Source: Bacteroidota bacterium (GTDB taxonomy: Bacteria > Bacteroidota > Bacteroidia > Flavobacteriales > Flavobacteriaceae). Taken from it: a stretch of DNA of 64,000 nt. Within the stretch, counting starts at the first letter, position 1. Every line of letters starts with the position of its first letter. Under the pieces are notes generated by a model that saw only the letters and a program-made list of their open reading frames with translations, was not told the origin of the DNA and ran no database searches. Location: NCBI GenBank assembly GCA_024279425.1, contig JAJRRO010000074.1:266930-330929 (forward strand), read 5' to 3'. A program made the position numbers and the translations under genes. Below, piece after piece: positions 17,766 to 26,019 of the stretch.

Positions 17766-18812
17766 TTATTTTTCTTGATAATCCAATAATATCCCTTCAC
17801 TGATCCATTTGGCAAGAGCTTGCCTATTATCAGGGTCCAATATTCTTCGTTGATCCTTTTTGTTTCTAATATTGCCAATTTCAATGTACGCCATTGCGGG
17901 TAAGGTCTGCTTTACAAGGTATAGGTTCCTATTTCCAAGCGTTCCGGAATATTCTCGATTAGGTTGGTACTTTTTGTATTTTTTCTTGAACGTATCATGA
18001 ATGCTTTCGGCAAGTTTTTTGCCACTTTTACTTTTTTCATGGTGATAGAAAAACACATCGATGTTCTGGCTCTTGCTACGACTATCTACATGGGTAACGA
18101 TTAGCCGTTGATGTTGGCCTTTGTGCTTTTCATACAGCTCGTTCACTATATCCACACGTTGTTTCAAACGGGCCAATTGAACCAAGGGAATGGCTTTATC
18201 CGGGTAGGCAATCTCATCTTTATCCATTTTTAGTAGGTTCCCATCACGGATTCCATCATCTTCATCCCTAATAATGACATATACCAGGGCCCCGTGTGAA
18301 ATCAACTCCCTGGCCAACCGCAAGGTAATATCATAAGCATACTCATCCTCAGAAATAATATGTCCGTTATATTGGGTTATTGCCCCAGGGTCGGGACCAC
18401 CGTGACCAGATATCAAGTAATACACGGTTTCTTTTAAGCGTGAACTTTTGGCCGTTACTTCTGCATATTTTTTACCGAATATTGGGTACAATGTGCCCTT
18501 GGTCAATTTTAACTCCCCATCCTTGACCTGACGAATTGCCGCAAGGGAGTCCGACCCCGGCAACAAATAACTACGTCCTTGGTATAAATGAACACCATCC
18601 CTAAGGTTTTCCTGATTAAGGGTTACAAAATCATTGAAAGATTTAGAGGGATCCAACCCTTGTCTACGAAGTAGGGAATATATGCCATCGCCTTTTTCCG
18701 CCTTGACCGAAATATATGAATTCTGGGCCGTAGCCAACGAAGCGGCCAATACTAGAAGAATAAATATTTTGTTTTTACCTTTCAAATGATGCCTTTTACT
18801 AATTATCGTCAA
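17766..18812 (-). CDS. N-acetylmuramoyl-L-alanine amidase with LysM-like domain
   Basis: This is a zinc amidase of the Amidase_3 family that cuts the lactyl-peptide bond of peptidoglycan. After a signal peptide (LLVLAASLATAQ) comes a LysM-like part (GDGIYSLLRRQGLD, LYQGRSYLLPG), then the catalytic domain with ISGHGGPDPGA (Zn His), SEDEYAYDI (Zn Glu), VTHVDSR (Zn His) and MAYIEIGNIRN (catalytic Glu). The frame has no ATG near the start. TTG at 18812 overlaps the upstream gene by 14 bases, while TTG at 18785 gives a cleaner signal peptide and no overlap. It follows a degenerate paralogue. Confidence 0.87.
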   Translation of the reverse strand: MTIISKRHHLKGKNKIFILLVLAASLATAQNSYISVKAEKGDGIYSLLRRQGLDPSKSFNDFVTLNQENLRDGVHLYQGRSYLLPGSDSLAAIRQVKDGELKLTKGTLYPIFGKKYAEVTAKSSRLKETVYYLISGHGGPDPGAITQYNGHIISEDEYAYDITLRLARELISHGALVYVIIRDEDDGIRDGNLLKMDKDEIAYPDKAIPLVQLARLKQRVDIVNELYEKHKGQHQRLIVTHVDSRSKSQNIDVFFYHHEKSKSGKKLAESIHDTFKKKYKKYQPNREYSGTLGNRNLYLVKQTLPAMAYIEIGNIRNKKDQRRILDPDNRQALAKWISEGILLDYQEK

Positions 18813-19716
18813 ACTTCAGCGTTGAATAATCGGATAAAATCCCACTGGTAATCAGGTCGGCTATATTTCTTTTATTTGAGGAAACTTTTAGGGTTTTCAC
18901 AGTATTATCACTATTTCTACCCATCTCAATAAATGTAATAGTCGGAAGAATATTTTTGGCAAATGAAACCTCTTTAAAGTCAGTGAATATTTGGGAATAC
19001 TCTTGAATAGATTTATGTTTAACTGCGTTTCCACCAAGTACCTTTAAAATATTATTTGCCATTTTCTTTCCTTCCTTGCTCTCTGCATAATGATGAACTG
19101 TGACCTCAGTTTTGGATTTGGTCAAATCATCATCAGCCTTAATGACCAATAATCTTTGATAGGCTCCATTATGCCTTAAATATCGCTTGTTCACCAAACT
19201 CGACAAGTCTATTAAATTCAAGGAATCATTCAGGGAATTATCCAATACATAAACCCTTGCACTATGTTCCAACAATTTTCTTGCCATTCTCCGGGCAATC
19301 TCATTTTTTAGTTTGTTTGGACGTATTTTACCAGAGTCATTTGTAATTAAATAATAGACGGTATTTTGTAGTGTGCTATCCTCCATTTTTAATGAAGCCA
19401 ATTCACCCTTAAAAATTGCGGTTTCATCTCCACTCGGTAATTGAATATTCCTCCCCATGTTTTTAAAGGAGTCCGGGGCGTAAGGAATTCGATATTTTTC
19501 ACCAATGATCAAATGGCTACCGTTTTTAATCTTCTCCTCATTTAATTCAATGAACTTCGAATAATACTTTACAATATCGATACCTTGATTTCGTAAAACC
19601 GAAAAAATTCCATCTCCATTTTTAGCTGTTACAGTCAGCAATGAGTCTTGGGCAGGCATATTGCAAAAAATCAGCAATACAAATATCGAAATCAGATGTT
19701 TTCTTTGAAAATTCAC
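18799..19716 (-). CDS. Degenerate amidase paralogue (likely pseudoenzyme)
   Basis: The protein is collinear with the amidase just downstream: signal peptide, LysM-like part (GDGIFSVLRNQGID, LIIGEKYRIPY) and an Amidase_3 domain. Zinc ligands are lost: ISGHGG has become ITNDSG, and VTHVDSR has become VIKADDD. The first-Glu segment has no SEDEYAYD counterpart, though IEMGRNSD retains the last Glu. The frame is intact over 305 residues with GTG start, so it is a conserved non-catalytic protein and not debris. It may bind peptidoglycan or regulate its neighbour. Confidence 0.75.
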   Translation of the reverse strand: MNFQRKHLISIFVLLIFCNMPAQDSLLTVTAKNGDGIFSVLRNQGIDIVKYYSKFIELNEEKIKNGSHLIIGEKYRIPYAPDSFKNMGRNIQLPSGDETAIFKGELASLKMEDSTLQNTVYYLITNDSGKIRPNKLKNEIARRMARKLLEHSARVYVLDNSLNDSLNLIDLSSLVNKRYLRHNGAYQRLLVIKADDDLTKSKTEVTVHHYAESKEGKKMANNILKVLGGNAVKHKSIQEYSQIFTDFKEVSFAKNILPTITFIEMGRNSDNTVKTLKVSSNKRNIADLITSGILSDYSTLKFDDN

Positions 19717-19742
19717 TGGTTAATGTGTTTATACAAAGTTTA

Positions 19743-21005
19743 TCAAAAATACTGGCCAATTCCAAATACAATTCCACGCGAGGGGTTCTTGGTAATTCCA
19801 TGGCCATAATCAATTCTAAAAATAGCATTGAAAATTCGTTTATGGATCAATCTCAACCCTACACCAGGATAGACCCTTAGGTTTTTATGGTCTCCAAAAT
19901 CACTAAAATCTCCGCCTGCATTTCGCCAGGACCCCCCATCAACGAACAGGTTTCCTTGTAAGACGAACCATTTTTTGTCAACGATAGTGTGTCTGTATTC
20001 GGTGTTGAAAACAATGGCGGCTGTACCCCTATCGATGGTATTTCCTACGCCTCTAATATTCAAATTGTTATCCACCGAAAACGGGGCAAAAGGAGTTTTC
20101 ATATTACTGGCCAGACCCAATCGCAAGCGGTTCGCCCAATTTCCATTGGTTCCCAATCTTTTATAAAAAATGAAATCATTAAAGCCTATCAAAAATTTCG
20201 GGAGGTTATCGTCTGTACTCCCCACGTATTGAAAATTGAGAGTGCTCCTAAATCCGTTCAGATATTGATAGTGGTACTCTATATCCTCAAAACCATAAAT
20301 GAGTTTAATCAAATGCTTATCAACATTCAACTTCTGCGGAATATCAGATTGAGTTGCCCCTGAAAGGTATTCGTAGTCTTCCGTGAACAGGCTAAAACCA
20401 AGCTCCACTCTATTTTTAAAGTTGATCTCATAAAGCCCCATGACCTCCAAACCATTATTCCCATACTTATAATCTGCTGTGGTATTGTTGAAGAAAATAG
20501 GCTCTTGCGTAGCAAAATCATTGTAGCTCACTGACAGGCCAAGATTTTTCGAAAAGAGATATGGTGCCCTTAGATTTAAACCATAGGAATTAAATACGTC
20601 ATATTGATAAAAACCTCCCAAAGTTATGCCCTTTCCCAACAAATTAAATTCCTGAAGGCCTATTCTAAAGGCAAAATCATCGTTGGACGAACTGAAAAGG
20701 TTAGCAAAGGGAATCAAGGTAAAGTTCTCCTCGATATTGATGATAACATCGTAACTACCCAAATCAGTTTTAAAGGTTTGATAGTAGGCGTGGGAAACAG
20801 ATGGAAGTCTTTTAAGCCGTACAATATCCTCCTCGAGTACTAAAGAGTCTAAAACGACTCCCGGCCCCGAGTTAATCAACTTTTTAATAAATGGGGTACG
20901 GATTCTTTTGGTGCCCTTTATTTTGACATCTGCAATGATAGACTGTTGTGCAGCTACAAATGAAAAAATAAAGAATATAATAAACGATACATACGTCTTT
21001 ATCAT
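19743..21005 (-). CDS. Omp85/BamA-like outer-membrane protein
   Basis: After a signal peptide (FIIFFIFSFVAAQQ) comes one POTRA-like domain (IADVKIKGTKRIRTPFIKKL, LKRLPSVSHAYYQTF) and a beta-barrel. The barrel ends NAIFRIDYGHGITKNPSRG...FGIGQYF, typical of the surface-antigen C-terminus with terminal Phe. At 420 residues it is much shorter than BamA (usually about 800), so it is a reduced Omp85 family member and not the main assembly factor. It lies 26 bases before the degenerate amidase, so the three genes probably form one transcript. Confidence 0.8.
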   Translation of the reverse strand: MIKTYVSFIIFFIFSFVAAQQSIIADVKIKGTKRIRTPFIKKLINSGPGVVLDSLVLEEDIVRLKRLPSVSHAYYQTFKTDLGSYDVIINIEENFTLIPFANLFSSSNDDFAFRIGLQEFNLLGKGITLGGFYQYDVFNSYGLNLRAPYLFSKNLGLSVSYNDFATQEPIFFNNTTADYKYGNNGLEVMGLYEINFKNRVELGFSLFTEDYEYLSGATQSDIPQKLNVDKHLIKLIYGFEDIEYHYQYLNGFRSTLNFQYVGSTDDNLPKFLIGFNDFIFYKRLGTNGNWANRLRLGLASNMKTPFAPFSVDNNLNIRGVGNTIDRGTAAIVFNTEYRHTIVDKKWFVLQGNLFVDGGSWRNAGGDFSDFGDHKNLRVYPGVGLRLIHKRIFNAIFRIDYGHGITKNPSRGIVFGIGQYF

Positions 21006-21083
21006 AGCAAGCCAAAAACCTTATACCCCAAAGATAAGTCTAAGATATTACAAAGAGGTCACGAAACAACAATGATGTTCATA

Positions 21084-21809
21084 CTATTTCAATTCAAAAT
21101 CCACAACCGAAAATTGATTTACCCAATTGTCCTCACTTACACCCATCAGGGTAAAGCTATAATTCGTGTTATTCATTAAACTTGGTGGGGCGTTCTTGGT
21201 GATATTCAAAACCACGTTGCCCAATTCATAATAAGTAAACATCCTTTCAAAAGTGTAGGTGCCAGAAAGTAAATTATCTTGGGCATTGGAAACTATTTGA
21301 AAATATATTTTAGTATCATCATATAGACCGTCGTCCCATGAAAAAACTGGCATATTCAAGGAAGTATCAATACTTATATTCTGAGGCAAATACTGAGTTG
21401 GCTTTGATTTATGCTTCAAATGAATGGGGTTGCTCAAATGCGTCTTCCCATCTTCTTCAAACGCAACAATTACCCATTTTTCAGCTTGGGCATCTACTTC
21501 GAACTTTTTTAGATAACCGTTAAAAATATCGAACAGAGAATAATCTACAAAAGAGTAATTATTAAAATCGTTCTTATCGACAAAGTTGTTCTCCGTTTCA
21601 AAATATTGGATATTGACCGCTCCATTTCTGGGATATAAAAAAACGCTTACCAAATTATCGTTCTCATTACTGGCAGCGCAGGCAATAACATTATCCAAGA
21701 CAATTTCCCTTTCACCCAGAAGGCTTTCCAGAGTGTTTTCGTTCTTGATTCCATCAGTTGAACAACCTAGGAATGAACAAATAACAATAAGGAAACCAAA
21801 CCGAAACAT
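21084..21809 (-). CDS. Lipoprotein of unknown function
   Basis: The gene encodes 241 residues with a clear lipobox (LIVICSFLGCSTDG). The mature part is rich in beta-strand (NLVSVFLYPRNGAVNIQYFE, YFQIVSNAQDNLLSGTYTFE) and looks like fibronectin-type or other beta-sandwich folds; no family is recognised. I set the start at ATG 21809, one base after the hydrolase stop. A longer frame to 21995 exists, but its extra 62 residues overlap the hydrolase gene and lack sense. It is cotranscribed with that hydrolase. Confidence 0.7.
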   Translation of the reverse strand: MFRFGFLIVICSFLGCSTDGIKNENTLESLLGEREIVLDNVIACAASNENDNLVSVFLYPRNGAVNIQYFETENNFVDKNDFNNYSFVDYSLFDIFNGYLKKFEVDAQAEKWVIVAFEEDGKTHLSNPIHLKHKSKPTQYLPQNISIDTSLNMPVFSWDDGLYDDTKIYFQIVSNAQDNLLSGTYTFERMFTYYELGNVVLNITKNAPPSLMNNTNYSFTLMGVSEDNWVNQFSVVDFELK

Positions 21810-21810
21810 A

Positions 21811-22812
21811 TTAGTACATCTTATAGAAATCCCGAATAACCTCTTGTGCAGGTTTATTCTGAGGCGTAAATCTGTTATCTCCTCCTCCTCCTGCTTGCTC
21901 ATGGTGTATAAACCATTTCCAAACATACCCCCCTGCAAACCAATCCTCGCTCCAGAATTCCTCAAAGATTGCTTTTTTGGCATTTGCCTGCCCAACTAAA
22001 TTCACGTTGTCATCATTTCTATCTACCAACCATGGCTTTTTAGCCGCATAATCCATACTTCGATACCCGTATTCAGTAAAAATAATAGGCCTGTCTTTCT
22101 CTTCAGAGAGATCATTCATTTTGTTTTTATGCTTTTGCCATCCCAATCGCAATTGTTCAACGGATGGTGTTCTTTCCTTTGATAAAGGAAAATAAGCATC
22201 AATACCTATGAAATCCATATCCTCCCAAAATGTGGTTCTTGAATATTCATCCCAATTTGCCGCATAGGTCAATTGTCCTTTATAGACTTCCTTGATTTTC
22301 TTGATCAGTTCTTTCCAAAACATCGGTCTATGTACTACAAATTGCTCTAATTCTGTTCCTATGCAAAAAAGCGTGGTATTTGTTTCCTGGGCCAAAACCG
22401 CATAGGCTAATATGAACTTTTCATAAGATATCTCAAGGGATTTCCAATCCGTTTCGGATTTCATTTTCATCTTACCAGTGAATTCTCCCCGCCAAATCCA
22501 AATCTGTGGCTTCAACATCACTTTTATTCCGTTTTTTTGAAGCATTTCAATACATTGTTTGGCCCCACTCTTTGTCTCACCAAACCATTGTCTTTCTGTA
22601 TCAAAAATTATATGAGGTGAATTGATTTCACGAATAAACCCATAAGGCATAACTGCCGCATGGTTGGCATGTACATTCAGTATCTCGTCAACATGATGCT
22701 GCCCTACCTTTTCCCTAGAAGCAACAAAGCTGACACCATTTATTTTCTCCTTGACTTGGCTTGTACAGGAAAACTGCAAAAAACAGATTATCAATAACCC
22801 TAGGTTCCTCAT
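21811..22812 (-). CDS. GH113-like TIM-barrel glycosidase, lipoprotein
   Basis: The protein has 333 residues with a lipoprotein signal (LLIICFLQFSCTSQ). The barrel carries LKPQIWIWRGEF, FCIGTELEQ (acid/base Glu) and PIIFTEYGYRS (nucleophile Glu), with GYVWKWFIHHE near the end. This pattern matches GH113/GTA-like TIM-barrel enzymes, a family known for beta-mannanase activity. The substrate here is not proven. Together with the downstream lipoprotein it forms a two-gene unit on the minus strand. Confidence 0.78.
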   Translation of the reverse strand: MRNLGLLIICFLQFSCTSQVKEKINGVSFVASREKVGQHHVDEILNVHANHAAVMPYGFIREINSPHIIFDTERQWFGETKSGAKQCIEMLQKNGIKVMLKPQIWIWRGEFTGKMKMKSETDWKSLEISYEKFILAYAVLAQETNTTLFCIGTELEQFVVHRPMFWKELIKKIKEVYKGQLTYAANWDEYSRTTFWEDMDFIGIDAYFPLSKERTPSVEQLRLGWQKHKNKMNDLSEEKDRPIIFTEYGYRSMDYAAKKPWLVDRNDDNVNLVGQANAKKAIFEEFWSEDWFAGGYVWKWFIHHEQAGGGGDNRFTPQNKPAQEVIRDFYKMY

Positions 22813-22858
22813 TCATCCTCGATTAAGATTCTAAATGTAAGGCATTTAGAATTACTTA

Positions 22859-23743
22859 CTATAAAATGGCCCGCAATCCTATGTTAAAAGTTTGGCCTAA
22901 ACCCGTATTGTTCCCTCTTAAAAAGTTAGTGTAAAGGACCTCGACATTCAAGGCATTTGTTACTTGATACTTGGCACCACCACCCATCGCAGTATAATCT
23001 TGCTTAAAATTATTACCCAAATCCAATCGCTGGGAATGCTGTGCCAAAACCAATAGTGTGAATTTAGAGCTTGGAAAATAACTCAAAAATAAACCGGGGG
23101 CCAAATTTAGGCTGTTGTTGGCAAAGCTATCTCCTGCTTTACCAAAACTCAATTCAGAGTTAAGTTCGGAAAATAACTGCCACTGATTGCCTGAAAAAGT
23201 ATGGTCGTAAAAAAAACGATTTTGCCAAACATATCCTTTTTGATCCAAAAACACACCATTTTCTGTCTCATTATCCACCAGCGGGATGTGGAACGAACTT
23301 TGAATGGAAAAATTACTTGCTGAAGCAAAAGGGACAAATTTCACTGAAGGGGCAATAGAGGTAATCCCAGAGCGTGCCAAACCTTCCTTTCCATCAAACT
23401 TAAAAACATCTAAGGCTTTTCGATCATTTATTACATTACTCCTAATTTCAACAATTGCACCCACGTTCCACCTTTTTGTATTGCCCACTCCAGTATACGC
23501 CTCAATGGTCGATGTAAAAAAGGTGGCACGAGGAATACGACCAACCTCAAAAGTACTTCTCGTTTCTGTATATAGGTTATTAAACCATTTTAAGTCCCAT
23601 TGGCCCTTACCAACCAACTTCGATGGGGTATACTGCTGAATATTACTTTGTTGTGGTATGGCTTGCTCATCATTCTGGGCTACTGCAGTAAATGATATGA
23701 GTACAATAATCAATGACCTTAGAAAATTCTTCGTTGTTTGCAT
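22859..23743 (-). CDS. Outer-membrane beta-barrel protein
   Basis: A 294-residue barrel with signal peptide (LIIVLISFTAVAQ). Repeated amphipathic strands (KWFNNLYTETRSTFEVG, RWNVGAIVEIRSNVIND, NWQ/FSELNSELSFG-like) and a closing TFNIGLRAIL are visible. It resembles metal- or substrate-linked outer-membrane barrels of Bacteroidota, but I cannot assign a function. It lies 21 bases after the second DUF547 gene, so the two are cotranscribed. Confidence 0.7.
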   Translation of the reverse strand: MQTTKNFLRSLIIVLISFTAVAQNDEQAIPQQSNIQQYTPSKLVGKGQWDLKWFNNLYTETRSTFEVGRIPRATFFTSTIEAYTGVGNTKRWNVGAIVEIRSNVINDRKALDVFKFDGKEGLARSGITSIAPSVKFVPFASASNFSIQSSFHIPLVDNETENGVFLDQKGYVWQNRFFYDHTFSGNQWQLFSELNSELSFGKAGDSFANNSLNLAPGLFLSYFPSSKFTLLVLAQHSQRLDLGNNFKQDYTAMGGGAKYQVTNALNVEVLYTNFLRGNNTGLGQTFNIGLRAIL

Positions 23744-23764
23744 TTTTTTTTCTTTAGTTGGTTT

Positions 23765-24487
23765 TTAATTTATTTCATTTAGGGCCCAATTATACTCATA
23801 ATAAGAAACCCTCGCTTTTTCAGGTATTTTTTCCGTTCTGTATTTGTTGATATAGTCAACAAGTCTTTGACCTCCTTTTGTGAAGTCCTTCTTATACCAT
23901 TCAAATATTTGTGATATCCTTACTTTGTTCTTGACTACCTGAATAAAATCCGGGTCGTTCAATGCAGATTGTGTTTGTCGTTCCAATTGGGCATCTAATG
24001 ACAAGGGCATATAGGCCTTGTTTATAATGGGCGGACATCCAAGACCTGCACAAACAAGTACAAAATGAAAACGGGGTTCTCCCGGAAATTCAGCCCTAAG
24101 CATTTTATGCTCTATATCATTCAAACTTATGTTCTTACCTCCTATTTCGTGTTTGGAGACATCAAAAAATCCAGCTATGTCCAACGGTGATTTGATAGGG
24201 TAGCTCTCTACGATTCCTTTAATGACCAATAAATTGTATCCGTTGATCCAAAAGGCCTGGTATTCGGCAGAATCCTCCTTTGACATTCTAATTTCTTTGA
24301 CCAAATCAAGCACATTATTGAGCGAAGTAGTATTCTTGACTATCGCTTTGTAATTGACCCTACCATCCTTAATGTAGGTACTGAAAAACGCATCGGCCTG
24401 TGCAAGGAATTCTTTTTCCTGTCCTTTTACCATGAAAACAGTTAATAAACAAATTAGGCCAACAACAAATCTTTTAAACATTTGCAT
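23765..24487 (-). CDS. DUF547 protein 2
   Basis: A second DUF547 protein of 240 residues with a cleavable signal peptide (LICLLTVFMVKGQ). Core motifs match the first copy at 16313-17059: YQAFWINGYNLLVIKGIVES, DIAGFFDVSKHEIGGK, RFHFVLVCAGLGCPPI and the closing W-x-L-N-E. Two DUF547 genes in one neighbourhood suggest either gene duplication or two steps of one process. It is divergent from the FAD oxidoreductase gene across a 176-base gap. It could start at either of two in-frame ATGs (24487 or 24481). Confidence 0.85.
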   Translation of the reverse strand: MQMFKRFVVGLICLLTVFMVKGQEKEFLAQADAFFSTYIKDGRVNYKAIVKNTTSLNNVLDLVKEIRMSKEDSAEYQAFWINGYNLLVIKGIVESYPIKSPLDIAGFFDVSKHEIGGKNISLNDIEHKMLRAEFPGEPRFHFVLVCAGLGCPPIINKAYMPLSLDAQLERQTQSALNDPDFIQVVKNKVRISQIFEWYKKDFTKGGQRLVDYINKYRTEKIPEKARVSYYEYNWALNEIN

Positions 24488-24663
24488 AAAATTTAATCAT
24501 CAAACGTACTTTATGTCGATGTACTTCTGAATGCCTTACATTAGGTTCTCGAATTCAAATTACCCCAAAAGATATCACATAATTATAACAGAATTAAAAT
24601 TCCTTGAAAATTAAGTTCCTATATTTAGTAGCGACATAAGTCCTGACAATCAATAAAAACCAT

Positions 24664-26010
24664 ATGGAACACATAGTCATCATAGGCAACGGAATCTCTG
24701 GAGTAACCGCAGCTAGACATATTCGAAAGCTTTCTGACAAAAAAATTACGATCATATCTGCGGAAAACGACTATTTCTTCTCCCGTACAGCACTTATGTA
24801 TGTCTATATGGGTCATATGAAGTTCGAGCACACCCAACCCTACGAAGATTGGTTCTGGAAAAAAAATAGGATAGAACTCCTTAAAGGTTTTGTTGAAAGT
24901 ATGAACCATCAGGGGAAAAAACTTCATTTAAAAAGTGCATCTGACGTTGAATACGACAAGTTGATTATTGCGACAGGTTCAAAGTCAAATAAATTTGGTT
25001 GGCCAGGTCAAGATTTAAAGGGCGTTCAAGGCCTTTATTCAAAGCAAGACTTAGAAAACTTGGAAAACTATGCCCCGAACAACCAAATTTGCAAGCGTGC
25101 CGTCATCGTTGGAGGTGGTTTAATTGGAATTGAACTGGCCGAAATGCTTCGAAGCCGGGAAATTCCAATCACTTTCTTGGTCCGGGAAAGTAGTTTTTGG
25201 AATGTGGTGTTACCTTCAGGAGAATCTAACTTAATCAACGAACATATTCTGGAACACCATATCGATCTACGTTTATCCACCAATTTGGTTGAAATAATCG
25301 CTGATGAAAACGGTAGGGTCAAAGCGATTACCACCGACACAGGAGAAACCATTGAATGCAATTTTGTCGGACTGACTGCGGGCGTATCACCCAATATTGA
25401 TTTTTTAAGGGAAAGTGATATAGAACTGGGTCGCGGCGTAAAAGTCAATCGTCTGCTGGAAACCAATATCAAGGATATCTATGCTATTGGGGATTGTGCA
25501 GAACAATATGAGGCCATCGGGAGCCGTAGACCTATTGAAGCAGTCTGGTACACTGGCAGAATGATGGGCGAGACCGTTGCGCAAACCATCTGTGGACGAG
25601 AAACCGAATATAAACCTGGACACTGGTTCAATTCGGCCAAATTTCTGGATTTGGAATACCAAACCTATGGTTGGGTATTCAGCGAGCGGATAAAAAAAGA
25701 TCATGAAAAGCATTTTCATTGGCGGCATTCTAAAGAGAAAATCTGCATTACAATTGCTTACCACGCTGACACCAATGAATTTTTGGGCATTAATACCTTT
25801 GGAATACGTATGCGCCATGAAATTTTTAACCGTTGGCTGACCGAAAAGAGACAAGTGGACTATGTAATGGAATATTTAAAAGATGCCAATTTTGACCCTG
25901 AATTCTATGCACAGTATGAGTCTGAGATTGTGGAACAGTTCAATTCAGAACTCGGAATGCACATTGAACTTAAAAGAAAAAGTTGGAAACGTATTTTTAA
26001 AACAGCATAA
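24664..26010 (+). CDS. NAD(P)/FAD-dependent oxidoreductase
   Basis: A two-dinucleotide-binding flavoprotein of 448 residues, related to rubredoxin/ferredoxin reductases and the NirB N-terminus. FAD-binding HIVIIGNGISGVTAARHI opens the protein, LIIATGSKSN is the ATG motif, AVIVGGGLIGIELAEML binds NAD(P), and DIYAIGDCAEQ is the second FAD motif. A C-terminal extension of about 100 residues is present. It lies 9 bases before the membrane Fe-S protein, so electrons probably pass from NAD(P)H through this enzyme to it. Confidence 0.87.
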   Translation: MEHIVIIGNGISGVTAARHIRKLSDKKITIISAENDYFFSRTALMYVYMGHMKFEHTQPYEDWFWKKNRIELLKGFVESMNHQGKKLHLKSASDVEYDKLIIATGSKSNKFGWPGQDLKGVQGLYSKQDLENLENYAPNNQICKRAVIVGGGLIGIELAEMLRSREIPITFLVRESSFWNVVLPSGESNLINEHILEHHIDLRLSTNLVEIIADENGRVKAITTDTGETIECNFVGLTAGVSPNIDFLRESDIELGRGVKVNRLLETNIKDIYAIGDCAEQYEAIGSRRPIEAVWYTGRMMGETVAQTICGRETEYKPGHWFNSAKFLDLEYQTYGWVFSERIKKDHEKHFHWRHSKEKICITIAYHADTNEFLGINTFGIRMRHEIFNRWLTEKRQVDYVMEYLKDANFDPEFYAQYESEIVEQFNSELGMHIELKRKSWKRIFKTA

Positions 26011-26019
26011 GACCAGTAT

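Noticed and set aside
21810..21995. N-terminal extension of the lipoprotein frame 21084-21809
   Set aside because: It overlaps the GH113-like gene in another frame, and the lipobox requires the start at 21809.
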